DNA of 64,000 bases from Henckelia pumila. Its lineage: Eukaryota > Streptophyta > Magnoliopsida > Lamiales > Gesneriaceae. Within the stretch, counting starts at the first letter, position 1; every line of letters starts with the position of its first letter. Location: assembly GCF_033568475.1 (NCBI RefSeq), contig NC_133120.1, positions 82,436,151 through 82,500,150 of the forward strand, in the 5' to 3' direction. The position numbers and the translations under genes are program-made. Below, piece by piece: positions 21,966 through 33,178 of the stretch. Below the pieces are notes generated by a model. That model worked only from the letters and a program-made list of their open reading frames with translations. It did no database searches and had not been told where the DNA came from.

Positions 21966-24333
21966 TCAGAAGTATTGAAACAGTAACTCATTCCAAACAT
22001 CTGGTACTCCCGGCAAGCACCAATGTATACAATCTGAATATGCCGCGGGATTTGCCATCCTCTCCGGGCCTAATGGCTCCCAAAACTTACGGTATATGGT
22101 GGGGTGACCGTCTTTTCTGTACTCGGAAAGCTGAGTGATGTTGATGACAGAAACTTTCGAACCCAACCTACTCAATACCTTATCGACCATCTGCATTGTG
22201 GGCAAGTCCGACCCAGTGCCCCAGTACCTTTCATCGTATATAGGCTCTTTCTCATCATAACAGTTGCCTTCACTTCCTGGCAACCAATCCTCCTTACTGT
22301 TGAGCAAAGGAAGGTTTTAAGAAATCAATACAGATTTTAACAACAAAACGAATGGTTTCATACAGCACAATTCTCTATCAAACTACTGCAGACTCGAGGA
22401 TTTTTTTTGTTTTTGAACCATCAATTCTTTTGCAATGCATATAACATTGTTTCCAATATTGTTGAGTTGTTTCCAGATATTCAGAAAACGTATTGCAGTC
22501 AAGTTCAAATTTGTACAAAATAATGTCTCAAACATCCTAATTGAAAAGAAATGAGCATCCATATCAAATCAAATTTTACTCGGGCAGCAGCAAACTTACG
22601 CAAAATGTGTAGGTGACATGGTCATGAAAAAGACCTTCTTCTCCAGGGGATCAATATGTGAGGATACCCAATCCGCCCAGGCGTCCATGGCCATTTCCAT
22701 ACCTCCAAGGCCATCAATTTCTTCGCAGACCATGTTTTCTTGATCACTCCATCTAATGATCAAAGTTGATGTGAATTTCCCGAATAAAATTTGCATAACA
22801 AAGGGTCATATTTTTGTCATATTCCTAAATATGTCTTGTGCATATTTGAGGTAGGATCCAAATTAGATACTTACAGAAGCTTAACCGGACCTTGCCTCCA
22901 CCACAGATACGAATTAAAGATGAGTATATCGGCATGCTCCCATCGTGATGAGTGCCTAAAAATTGAGTCTGGCCGCATTATTCTTTCATCAAGCCGGTGA
23001 TCCACTGCATCATCAGAGTTAGATTCGGCGAGAAGAGGTGCCCAAAGAAACTCAACTGTCGCATTATAATTCTGTATAAGACATAAAAATTCATAACAAA
23101 GGGATGGCACAAGTCCTCAATCATCGTTCGTAATGCTTGTCTTTAAACAATATATGTCTAATGTTTCTGATTCAACAGGTCTCTGGCATTTGTTTTTACA
23201 CCCCTTATATGCGTACTTATCTATGAAAGCAACTTTAGCCACCAATATTATGTAAACTTATTTCACTAGACTGATTCCCTCATTATTCACTTCAAAACTG
23301 AAGTTTACCTCTGCTCTGAAAATTGTAAGTTCGGCATTCGGTGTGATGGACCGCTTATCCGCTGGAATCACAGACTGCAACAAACACAACAGTGATATCC
23401 ATTGCCCTCTATTCAGTGAGTCCCCAACAAACATTAATCTTTTTCCCCTCAATTTCTCCCAAATTTCAGTCGCATTCCACCTATAATTTTCACAGACATG
23501 AATTGACAGTTGAATGAGATACAAAATTCTATCTTGCAAATGATTCGAAAGTACACAGGCTTCGTTAAGCATCAAACACAGTTCAAGATCAATACAGAAC
23601 ATAAACTACCTCTTCAAATTGCAGTTGTGGGGTTGCCACCTCCAAAACTGGTAACCTGACTCAGGCCTCCCATGCTTGTGACAAGCCAACTGATCGGACA
23701 TGTATGGACAATCAGATTCATTATATAACGGATACGATGTGTTATCAAATACCCATTTGCCAGAGAAAATGTCGCAGGCCTCTGCCTGCGCCTCCTCTCT
23801 CCGGCTACTAGGCTCGGTCTTGCGGACGCCCCAGGCAGCTCTCCTACCGCTGTACTTCAACGTGGAACTACATGTACTAAATTTATCCAAACCTACTGCA
23901 AATGCCAACGCAAATAACAATCATAAGCGAGAATGATAAGCACTTGGGATTCATGAATCAATTCAACCCATGAAATTCAACAGACACTACAGCTTCGAAG
24001 TTTCAAAATCGAGCATCAGGCAACAGAAAACGGAAAATTCCCATTCACCAAGAGATTTACTGAACTCGGGCACGATAAAGATAACATGTTTCAAAGAGGC
24101 AGACCTGGCGGTTTCTTCGGAAGAGTGATGTTTTGTGCAGGCGTGGAATTGAAGAAAAAACCGTCCTTTACAACAACAGATCCTTGGTCCTGATCTTGGG
24201 TATCACTGCGAGATTGATCCTGGAAAACTTGCCGAAAGTTACACTCGTTGTAGAGGATTGACAATGCTACGAACACAAAGAAGACAAGGGCGATAACGGG
24301 GAATTGCGATTTCTTCTTTTGCCATCTCTGCAT
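21966..24333 (-). CDS. TBL: TBL-family (DUF231/PC-esterase) polysaccharide O-acetyltransferase, six exons
   Basis: Minus-strand exons 24333-24105, 23895-23610, 23480-23309, 23071-22875, 22752-22600 and 22296-21966 sum to 1368 bases, exactly 455 codons plus stop, with GT-AG introns. It is a type II Golgi membrane protein: basic start MQRWQKKK, transmembrane segment at about residues 10-27, then a TBL domain with [18 protein letters not shown]. The GDS motif ([14 protein letters not shown] at 191-193) and the C-terminal DCIHWCLPG motif (Asp434, His437) form the catalytic triad region. The family moves acetyl groups onto xylan, mannan or pectin. Overall sequence style ([24 protein letters not shown]) recalls the xylan-acting TBL32-TBL35 branch, probably TBL33-like, but the branch is from memory. 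The ATG chosen is the first one in frame. Confidence 0.92.
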
Positions 24334-24379
24334 TGCTCTTCTCTGTGCTTGCGCGAGAGGGAGAAACGGGGCGAGCAAA

Positions 24380-24948
24380 CTTCGTTAACTGCTCCTGATT
24401 ATGTAAGCAATTTCAAGAATCAATCAGATTCTGAAACCGACAATGACTCCTATAGAAGAAAATCGTGATAAATGGTCAGAGGAACTAAATGATGGTTACT
24501 TCATTTGTTGGGATCCATGGTGACTGTTTATGCTATAAATCTATTCATTCCAATAATGAAACCCAATAAATTAATTATGCACTACCGGATAGTAATGTCA
24601 ATATTAGAAACAAGTGCTTTAAGCGTATGTGAGTTGGTGGAGCAATTAATTTTTTTTTTTTTTTTTTGAGGTAATGGAGCAAGTATATCTATATGACCTA
24701 TTCAAATGATTTTTTCTTGTAGGGTTTGTCCAATGCATTTTATATTTGCATAAATACACACAAAAGATAATTGAGTGATAATAATATAATAAATAAATAA
24801 ATAAAAACAAGTGGGAGGTGGCATGGATCGAAACTTGTTTGTGACTTGATTTGATTGTGCCCCACTTCCTTTTGTGAATAAAATGAATTGATTCGACTCT
24901 GTCCCACTTGAAATTAATAAATAAAATTAGCTTCATTATGAAGAAATC
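24380..24948. other. Intergenic: TBL promoter side and tRNA flank
   Basis: This is the 5' flank of the TBL gene. A T tract lies near 24651-24667. No other gene was recognised. Confidence 0.45.
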
Positions 24949-25030
24949 GTCGATATGTCCGAGTGGTTAAGGAGACAGACTCGAAATCTGTTGGGCTCTG
25001 CCTGCGCAGGTTCGAATCCTGCTGTCGACG
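24949..25030 (+). tRNA. tRNA-Ser (anticodon CGA)
   Basis: An 82-base class II tRNA. The acceptor stem GTCGATA pairs with TGTCGAC, G is the discriminator, and the anticodon arm ACAGA-CTCGAAA-TCTGT has anticodon CGA. There is a long variable arm (GGGCTCTGCC region), and the T arm is GCAGGTTCGAATCCTGC. A run of T follows immediately, as expected for Pol III termination. No intron. It is almost identical in layout to other plant nuclear tRNA-Ser(CGA) genes. Confidence 0.95.
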
Positions 25031-25037
25031 TTTTTTT
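25031..25037 (+). terminator. Pol III terminator of tRNA-Ser
   Basis: TTTTTTT begins one base after the tRNA. Confidence 0.85.
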
Positions 25038-25098
25038 GCTAGTTTTGTTCTATTTTCATGTTCCGGTTTTAATAATTTATTTATTTATTTAATAATAA

Positions 25099-25497
25099 TC
25101 TCTCCCTATATATAAAAAATCTCCCCCTTAAATACCATCTTTTAAATTGCCGAAATTGCCCTTATGTAATATCTCTCTATATATAAAGAATCTTCCCCTT
25201 AGACACCATCTTTTAAATTACCGAAATTGCCCTTATGTAATATAAATATTACAATTTTATTTTTATTTGTTTTTTATTTTTTGAAATTTTGATATTTCAA
25301 ATTTTCATATTTTTTTTCAACTAAACATTGTAGATAAGACAAATTGATAAAAAAAAATTAATTTATTTTTATATTATTTTATAAATGTTAAAAAATAAAT
25401 TTAAATATTATTGAAAAAATAATATTTATATATAATATACAATATTAAATATATTATATGATTTTATACGCACGCAACGCGTGTGCGATTATGCCAG
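25099..25497 (+). mobile_element. Small Helitron-like element
   Basis: It starts TCTCTCCCTATATATAA after an A. Just before its 3' end is a GC-rich hairpin (25469-25487, CGCACGC...GCGTGTGCG) followed 10 bases later by CCAG|T. The last four bases would be CTAG in a canonical Helitron, so one change is assumed. The first about 72 bp are tandemly duplicated (25099-25171 and 25172-25242), giving two successive 5' termini. Non-autonomous, no coding. Confidence 0.5.
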
Positions 25498-26098
25498 TGA
25501 TAATAATGATTTAGTTCCATCGATTTGATACGTAAGCCAACTTTCTAAATTAATCCTTATACAATAAATAAAAAAATATTAAATTATCCAATTTTTATTT
25601 AATTTCACGAGATTTTTCAGTAAATCTATCCTACTTTTATAAAATTTGCGAAGTAATGTACCATTATCATATTCAAATATTTGTTTGTTTTAAAAAATAA
25701 TAATTACTTCCTCTATCCATAGATTCCATATTCAATTCCCGATTGTCTAATATTTTGTTATTTGCTAATTTGCTTTCATAACATATTGTCCATTTTTCCA
25801 ATGTTTATTGACCGTGTTTCTAAGGAAAAATTGTATTTATTTTAGTTTAGTACGCAATATTACTTGTGCTAAAACGCTAGTTTGAATTAAAAAATTAGTG
25901 AATTTTCAAACGGCCATTCAATGAGATTCAGTCGTGATTATTAAAATGGTTGGATACGAAATTGAATAAAAAAGTATTTTTAATATATATATATATATTA
26001 ATTTATTGTAAGCTACAAACTTACCATGTGACAAATATAAATTTAGCAGTCAAGAAAATTAATAATAAAATCATTTAAAATATAGTATTATATTTAGG
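25498..26098. other. Intergenic, AT-rich
   Basis: No gene or RNA recognised. Confidence 0.45.
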
Positions 26099-27128
26099 GA
26101 GTGTTTGCAATCACTAAAAAATTGATTTTTAGTTTTTGGCTTAAAAAAATAATTTTTGTGTGTTTTTTAAACCTAGATTATGTGTTAGTTTATGCTTAAT
26201 TTAATTGAAATCCAAAAGCTAGTCATGTGATGATTATGATTTTCCAAAAGTGATTCTAATAAGAAGGTCATTTTTAAAATCACTCTAATCACTTATTTAT
26301 CAAACAATACCCAACTTTGATTTTTAGATTTTCACATTTGTTTTCAAACATTACCAACTTTTGATTTTTTTAACTTTTTTATAATCTATAAATTAGTGAG
26401 TGTTTGCAATAGATTGTGCTTTTGTAAAAGTGATTAATAAAAGTTAAGAAAAATCAAAAGTTGCTAGTGTTTGAAAACAAATGTGAAAATCTAAAAATCA
26501 AAGTTTGGTAGTGTTTGATAAATAAGTGATTAGAGTGATTTTAACAATGACATTCTTATTAGAATCACTTTTGGAGAATCATAATCACCACATGAGTAGC
26601 TTTTGAATTTCAATTAAATTAAACATAAGCTAACACATAATCTAGGTTTAAGAAACACGCAAAAATTATTTTTTTAAGCCAAAAGCTAACAATCACTTAT
26701 TTTAGTGATGACAAACACTATCTTAATCACTTCAACAAAAGAACAATAATAGCAAACACTCCATTATATTCAAGATACGACTAAAGATTAAGAGAGTGTT
26801 TGCAATAGATTGTGCTTTTATAGAAGTGATTAATTTATAGATTATAAAAAAAGTTAAGAAAAATCAAAAGTTGATAGTGTTTGGAAACAAATGTGTAAAT
26901 CTAAAAATCAAAGTTTGATAGTGTTTGATAAATAAGTGATTAAAATGATTTTAACAATGACCCTCTTATTAGAATCACTTTTGGAGAATCATAATCACTA
27001 CATGACTAGCTTTTGGATTTCAATTAAGTTAAGCATAAGCTAACACATAATCTTAATGTAAAAAACACACAAAATGATTTTTTAAGCCAAAAACTAACAA
27101 TCATTTTTTTTTAGTGATTGCAAACACT
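26099..27128. mobile_element. Cluster of three related MITE units in both orientations
   Basis: Three units share the terminus GAGTGTTTGCAAT and the interior AATCAAAGTTTGGTAGTGTTTG. Unit A (about 26099-26397) is inverted and truncated. Unit B (26398 to about 26762) and unit C (26794-27128) are direct, and each ends with an inverted TTTAGTGATNNCAAACAC terminus. A and B are head to head and together make a palindrome of about 300 bp per arm. The terminus is reminiscent of hAT-type MITEs; no clear TSD was found. Confidence 0.65.
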
Positions 27129-27129
27129 T

Positions 27130-28370
27130 TTTAAGTTGTGCTTATGTTTTTTTAGGAAAAATTATATGCGTCGCGTAAAAAACCTACTATTTATTTAACG
27201 GGAGACTTGGATTAAGTCTACGGGACAAAAAATCATGATCAATGAAAGGATAAAGATGCCAATGGGCAGTGGGCTTGTGGTTCAATTCCGGGACCTGTGA
27301 GTTGGCCACGCAAATGCCAATATAACAACCAATTAATCAATGCAACGCGTTTCTTGCTTTCTTAAATTTAGAGTCAACGCAGTTCAGAAGTATTATTATT
27401 TTTAAATAATTACTATCCCTTATGATAATGTTTTATAGAAAAAGAGATCACTCACCCTCGGAATCTTTTGCTTTGGCTTCCCCCCGCAGAATCTGGCCTA
27501 AACTTATATATACAGTACACTCTTTTGTACAGAATAAGCCAACTAACCTAGCAACTACTACACCTCTGTGGACAATATCGTTTAATCATTAATATTTAAT
27601 CAGGCATGGTTTGACGCTAAATAAATATATTTGTTCGACTAAGTAGACCGTTTGTAAGTAGAATCTCGTAATTGTAGATCAGTAAACTACAATTTTTCAG
27701 CTCATGTATGAGATCGTCGTCTAGTTACCCTAATTCATCTACAAACTCGTCTTCTACGGATTCGGTCATCGGTCTACGAGAGAGTCGTCTAAGATTACCT
27801 TCTGGACACGTTTATGAGCTAATCAAATTTCCCCCTACTTCGATTTACGTAATCCAAACGATTATATTTTTTGGCTACATTATACATGGAACATAATTTA
27901 CTTTATGAATTGAAAGGTCCAGGTCCAGGTCACGGATAAAGATAACAGAATTCAAATATGTGGTAGACATAATAGTTTGGGGTGGGTGCTGTGCTTCTAG
28001 GTGTGTTTCAGAATTAATAAAATAAAGAATTATTTTTATGATATTTTGTAATAACTGATGAACATATGAAAGTTGTCAGGTCATTATCTAGATATTGTTT
28101 TATGTAATTGAGAAATTGGACCGGAATACATGTTTGCGAATTAATTTTAATTCCACCCAAATTTGCTACCATCCGCCATCCAAACAATAATAACAAATAA
28201 TAATAACAATGTTACGAATAAATTTTGTGAGACAAATTTTTTAATTGTGTTACCCATGATATCATTTTTTATGCTAAATATATTAGTATTTAAATTCTAT
28301 TGTGCTCTCGTTGGAGGAAAGGGACGTTACTCTGAAATTGAAACGGAGTGATGCCGCTGCAATAATATCT
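27130..28370. other. Intergenic, upstream of the lectin kinase
   Basis: No gene recognised. A short dispersed-repeat fragment (ATTTTGTGAGACAAATTTTT) lies near 28221-28240. Confidence 0.45.
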
Positions 28371-28375
28371 CACAA

Positions 28376-28420
28376 TTGACCATGTCTGGGTCAAAGAGTT
28401 TGACTTTTCAACTCTATATA
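28376..28420 (+). promoter_or_regulatory. W-box cluster and TATA box of the lectin receptor kinase
   Basis: Three WRKY-binding W boxes of the form TTGAC[C/T] occur within 30 bases: TTGACC at 28376-28381, its inverse GGTCAA at 28389-28394, and TTGACT at 28400-28405. A TATA motif (CTCTATATA, about 28412-28420) follows about 100 bases before the ATG. This arrangement suggests pathogen- or stress-induced transcription. Confidence 0.6.
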
Positions 28421-28519
28421 CTCCGATCAATTTCTGTCCGGTATGAATCCGCTATTAATATTAGCTTGCAGTAATTCAATCTTTAGCTGAATGAATTATT
28501 GGAACCGCCACTCTGCTAC

Positions 28520-30559
28520 ATGGCTCTATCTTCTTCCCTTTTCTTGATCCTCTGTTTCGTAATCCTCTTCAACTCTATCTCGATTTCTCTATCTTTGGAA
28601 TTTGTCTACAATGGATTCAATACATCGAATGTTACCACAGATGGGTCGGCTTCCATAGAGGCGAGAGGAGCTCTGAGACTCACAGACAAAGCACCGAATC
28701 GTATAGGCCATGCGTTTCACAAAGATTCGATTCCCATGCTCAATAACACCCTCAATGCTTCTTCCTTCTCCACGTACTTCGTCTTCCAAATCCTGCCTGA
28801 TTACGCGAGCCGCGGAGGTTTCGGGTTTGCCTTCACTTTGTCTCCGTCTCCAGGATTCCCTGGCGCGGAGGGGGATCATTATCTGGGAGTTTTCAACTCG
28901 ACGAACGATATGGACCCGACAAACCATATCTTTCTGGTGGAATTCGATACGGTGAATGGATACAACGAAAAATCCGATGGAGATGGGAATCATGTCGGAA
29001 TCAACGTTAATGGAATGAAACCATTAGCTTCCGATGCGGCTACGTATTCCCAAAACGGGACAAGAGCAAAGGAGGAGATTGACTTGGAGAGTGGAGAGCC
29101 TATACAGGCTTGGATCGAGTATGATGGGGTGAAGAAGCTTTTGAATGTAACAGTTGCCCCTGTAAATTCTTCCAAGCCAATCGAGTCTTTGTTGTCTGAA
29201 CCCATTGACTTGTCGAAGTTTGTGAAGGATAACATGTATGCTGGATTTTCGGCTGCCACTGGGAAAAAATACAGCTCTCATTATATCCTGGGATGGAGTT
29301 TCAAGCTGAATGGGATGGCCGATCCACTCAGTATTGACAGGCTTCCTTTTGTGCCCAATTTGAGATCACCCACAACATCTAATGCTAAGCTGAAAACGGC
29401 GCTTATTGCGACCTTTTCTGTAATGATTTTCTTGCTGGTGATAGCTTTAGGGAGCATACTTGTGTACAGGAGAGTGACCAAGTTTGAGCATTTGGAGGAT
29501 TGGGAGCTGGAATGTCCCCGTAGATTCCGCTACAGGGACCTTTACAAGGCAACCAAGGGATTTAAAGAGAGTGAAATAATCGGAATCGGAGGATTTGGTT
29601 CGGTGTTCCGAGGTGTTTTACAAACCAACGGGACTGAGATTGCCGTGAAGAAGATCATGTCCAACAATTCGCTGCAAGGATTGAGGGAGTTCGCCGCAGA
29701 AATCGAGAGTCTTGGAAGACTGAGGCACAAGAATTTAGTGAATCTTCAGGGCTGGTGTAAACACAAGACAGATCTCCTCCTAGTTTACGACTATGTCCCA
29801 AATGGAAGCCTGGATTCGTTGCTGTACAATAACTCCAAGAACGGCAACGTTTTCTTGAACTGGGAACAAAGATTCAATATCATCAAAGGCATTGCATCCG
29901 GGCTATTGTACTTGCACGAGGAGTGGGAACAAGTCGTCATACACCGCGATGTGAAATCCAGCAACGTGTTAATCGACGCGGACATGAATGCAAGACTAGG
30001 AGACTTCGGGCTAGCGAGACTATACGATCACGGGAAAAACTCCCACACGACGAACGTGGTGGGCACGATAGGCTACATCGCACCGGAGCTGACTCGAACC
30101 GGCAAGGCCTCGACTAGCACCGACGTTTTCGCGTTCGGGATTCTACTTCTCGAGGTGGCTTGCGGGCGGGCGCCGGTGGTGTGCGAAGCGGCGCGGAACG
30201 TGATATTGGTGGATTGGGTGGTGGAGTGCATGCAAGTGGGCAACATATATGATGCGGTGGATGGTAGATTGGGGTCGAATTATGTTAGTGAAGAGATGGA
30301 GATAGTGTTGGGACTTGGCCTTTTGTGCTCTCACCCAAAGGCAGAAGCAAGGCCTAATATGAGGCAAGTGATGAGGTATCTGAATAGGGATGAAGTGCTG
30401 CCAATTTTCGACAAGTTAAGTTCAGCTGGCTCAAGGAGAGTCGATGAAATCACATCGAGATTTTTGAATTTGGGCTTGAGTGATAGCTTTATCACTTCAT
30501 TTTACAATTCTTCTTCTGTAGGGAGAGTATCTACTAGTTCTTTTCACAGTGGTAGATGA
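28520..30559 (+). CDS. L-type lectin-domain receptor kinase (LecRK, clade VI/VII-like)
   Basis: An intronless 679-aa frame. Domains in order: signal peptide (residues 1-25, hydrophobic SLFLILCFVILF); legume-lectin ectodomain (about 26-265, with LVEFDTVNGY and DGNHVGINVN metal/sugar-site segments and several N-glycosylation sites); transmembrane helix (about 292-317); and an intracellular Ser/Thr kinase. The kinase has the glycine loop GIGGFGSV, catalytic lysine Lys377 (EIAVKK), HRDVKSSNV (Asp477), DFG (495-497) and GTIGYIAPEL, so it is an active RD kinase by sequence. LecRKs sense extracellular signals at the plasma membrane; the EDWE...FRYRDLYKATKGF juxtamembrane fits clade VI/VII. The start is the first ATG, giving a clean signal peptide. 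The three W boxes upstream suggest defence induction. Confidence 0.93.
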   Translation: MALSSSLFLILCFVILFNSISISLSLEFVYNGFNTSNVTTDGSASIEARGALRLTDKAPNRIGHAFHKDSIPMLNNTLNASSFSTYFVFQILPDYASRGGFGFAFTLSPSPGFPGAEGDHYLGVFNSTNDMDPTNHIFLVEFDTVNGYNEKSDGDGNHVGINVNGMKPLASDAATYSQNGTRAKEEIDLESGEPIQAWIEYDGVKKLLNVTVAPVNSSKPIESLLSEPIDLSKFVKDNMYAGFSAATGKKYSSHYILGWSFKLNGMADPLSIDRLPFVPNLRSPTTSNAKLKTALIATFSVMIFLLVIALGSILVYRRVTKFEHLEDWELECPRRFRYRDLYKATKGFKESEIIGIGGFGSVFRGVLQTNGTEIAVKKIMSNNSLQGLREFAAEIESLGRLRHKNLVNLQGWCKHKTDLLLVYDYVPNGSLDSLLYNNSKNGNVFLNWEQRFNIIKGIASGLLYLHEEWEQVVIHRDVKSSNVLIDADMNARLGDFGLARLYDHGKNSHTTNVVGTIGYIAPELTRTGKASTSTDVFAFGILLLEVACGRAPVVCEAARNVILVDWVVECMQVGNIYDAVDGRLGSNYVSEEMEIVLGLGLLCSHPKAEARPNMRQVMRYLNRDEVLPIFDKLSSAGSRRVDEITSRFLNLGLSDSFITSFYNSSSVGRVSTSSFHSGR

Positions 30560-31074
30560 TGATTTATTGTAGGATTAATTGTAAAATTCTTTCAAGGTTT
30601 GTAATTATTATTACACGAAACTTTCTAATGAAACGGTCTCACGGATTAATTTTGTGAGACGAATTTTCAAAATATTATTCATCTCAAATATATAAACTTA
30701 TGAGATTACCTAATATAGACTTGTTCTTATTATTAATATATCTCATGAATACAATATTTCCAACTCTCATGACAAAACTATTCCACCCCTCTCTCTCTCT
30801 CTGCATTTTGTATGTCTTTAGACTTTATCGTCTTATATTATAAATCAGCAAGAGGGAGACCATTATAATTTTTAACGTTTTTAAAACTTCTTATCACAAG
30901 TTCTCATGACTGACTTCCTATTTTAAATTTTGTTTACAGCTTACTAAAACGTTATTTATCCAAAAAAAAAAAGGACTTTTAATATCTCACGTACACGCAC
31001 TACAACGCGCAAGTCTTTTTTCTTTTTTCTTTTTCTTTTTTTTTTTAGAATCGCGTATGTTTTTGTTATACTAT
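30560..31074. other. 3' flank of the lectin kinase with a dispersed-repeat fragment
   Basis: At 30630-30665 the inverted phrase AACGGTCTCACGGATT ... TTGTGAGACG occurs. Related fragments are at 18335 and 28221, so a short repeat family is present. No gene. Confidence 0.5.
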
Positions 31075-31860
31075 TGTTGAAGTATGTTTCTATCAGATTG
31101 AATGAGAATAGAAAAGAGATCGGATCGAATAGTACAGATCAGATGAGTTCGATATTCAGATGAGTTCATGGTCCAGATTGAATACTGGGATCAGATCGAA
31201 GTGATGGTCAGATGAATTTTCGGATGAGTTCATCAGATAGGTTGTTCGAGCATTGTGACTTGGTTAAAAGTCAGATGGAGTTTCCGTATAGGTGGAAGCT
31301 TGCAGACAGATCGATTCAGATCGAAGTACAAGAGCAGATCAAACTGATGAACGAAAGCTTATCGAGTTGGACCATGTTGACTTTATAATTGGGCCGTAAG
31401 TTACTGTTGACCTAAAGCCCAAGATGAAAGTCGGTTTAATTCCCTATATAAGCAAATAACAGAAAATCAAATTCTTCAGAATATATTGAGAGAGAAGAAG
31501 GAGAGATTTCGGAGGAGAAAACTAAGCGAAGATTGTGACGGGAAGAATTCAAGGCTTTAAGCTTGAATTGTGTCTGTATCTAGCTTGAGAGTTTATCTTA
31601 GTCCAACTCTGTAATAAGCTCTGTTGATTGAGCTTGGATTGTTCTGTTCGTGATTAATAAAGTGTTGTGTTGCTCTCCCGTGGAAATAGGCAAATTCCTT
31701 GCCGAACCACGTAAATACTTGTGTTCTTTAATCGCTTTCGCGTGAGTTGAGTTTTATCTGTGTGCGTTGGTTTTATCTATTCTGAGATTATATTATTGTT
31801 CTTATATGTTAGTTTGCGTGGTGAATTTTCAAATAATAAATTTTGGATTGATTCCTAACA
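31075..31860 (+). mobile_element. Solo LTR of a Ty1/copia element with intact TSD
   Basis: A 786 bp sequence starts TGTTGAAGTATG and ends GATTCCTAACA. Both sides carry ACTAT (31070-31074 and 31861-31865), a perfect 5 bp target duplication. It contains a TATA box (CTATATAAGC, 31444), an AATAAA signal (31656) and the R/U5 hairpin CCGTGGAAATAGGC ... GCCGAACCACG (31679-31712). The same hairpin is found in the Tork-type LTR at 58534-59187. The internal region is absent, so it is the product of LTR-LTR recombination. Confidence 0.88.
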
Positions 31861-31865
31861 ACTAT

Positions 31866-32810
31866 TTTATTTGAGTCATTCTCTGATTCTTTCGAATTTC
31901 GTGGACCTAGGGATGAAATAGTTGACTTTTCAAAGTCCACGGTATATTGCCAAATGTGTTGAGCATTATAATTATTAAAAGTTTTTTTTTTTTAAAAAAA
32001 ATCAAATTCTCAACAAATATTTCACTTACAGAGAAGTTTATAAAAATTTAAGCCCTTGAATTTTTGTGATGTTTTCACGTTTACTTTTGTCTAGCGAGTA
32101 CACATGTTTTTTAGAAAATATTGAACACATGTTGTTATTGTATCTAAGTAACTATTTTTTGGACAATTTTACATTTATGATACGATAACATCCTTCTAAT
32201 ATAGTAATAATTTGCATATATAATCAAATAAATCACGTGTATTTGTGAAAAAAATCATAAATTCTATGTATATGATGTATTTGAATATATATGAAAATTA
32301 ATATAATAATATAAGGGGATTTTCGTACCCTATGTAATATGATATAAATTTTTTTTAATTAAATGCAACAATTGCGCGTGTTTAACAATTCGTCATTACA
32401 AAATAAAACGTGTAACTTTTATAAGTTAAGGTCTAAAATGTCTATTAATTTTTTACGATAAAAATGTATATTTTCGAATATTTCACATGATGTTAGATGA
32501 AAAAACTTTATTTATTAAATGGAATTATCGATTATATTTTTAGAAAATAATGATTGATATTATATTAAATTGAATCGGTCGATAACGATTAGTATTATAA
32601 TAGAAAAAATTCATATTTCAATTACAAATTTTGTATATAAATTTTTTTTTAAAAAATATATAATGCATTATCGACAGAAAATATTCGATTTTTAGTCGGT
32701 TAAATTAATTTGGCTCTAGAGATAAATTTGGTTCGATTAGCTGGAAAAAAATCGATTAATTTGGTTAGGTCAGTAATCGAATGATACCTCAATTATCGAT
32801 TGTGCACATA
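31866..32810. other. Intergenic, AT-rich
   Basis: No gene or complete repeat was recognised. Confidence 0.45.
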
Positions 32811-33024
32811 TCTCTATACTATTAATTAAGGGAGATACTATTAATTAAGAAGAAAGGTGAATATTAACTAACTTTTGGTGAAGTTTTTTTTAATATGCCA
32901 ATAATACCCTTAATTAGTTTTTTTTTGTTTCTAAATTTTTATTTACCTTTTTTTTACAAATCCTTTTATTTTATAATTTAATTACAAATATTTAGAAAAC
33001 AAAAATAAAATTATGAGACGCTAG
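32811..33024 (+). mobile_element. Small Helitron-like element
   Basis: It starts TCTCTATACTATTAATTAAG, a typical plant Helitron 5' end, after A. It ends GACGCTAG before T, as expected for insertion between A and T. No convincing 3' hairpin is visible, so the call is tentative. Confidence 0.45.
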
Positions 33025-33178
33025 TATATATAATTATTGGATGATCCAAAGCATAAATATATAATTTTAATAAATCCAACCATGTGGACCTTTACCGGCC
33101 CCAACTTTACGCATGAAAATAAGAAATGTGGAGAGCACAGCGTCCTCAAAATCTTGGGCTTCCAAGCGATATGAAAGG

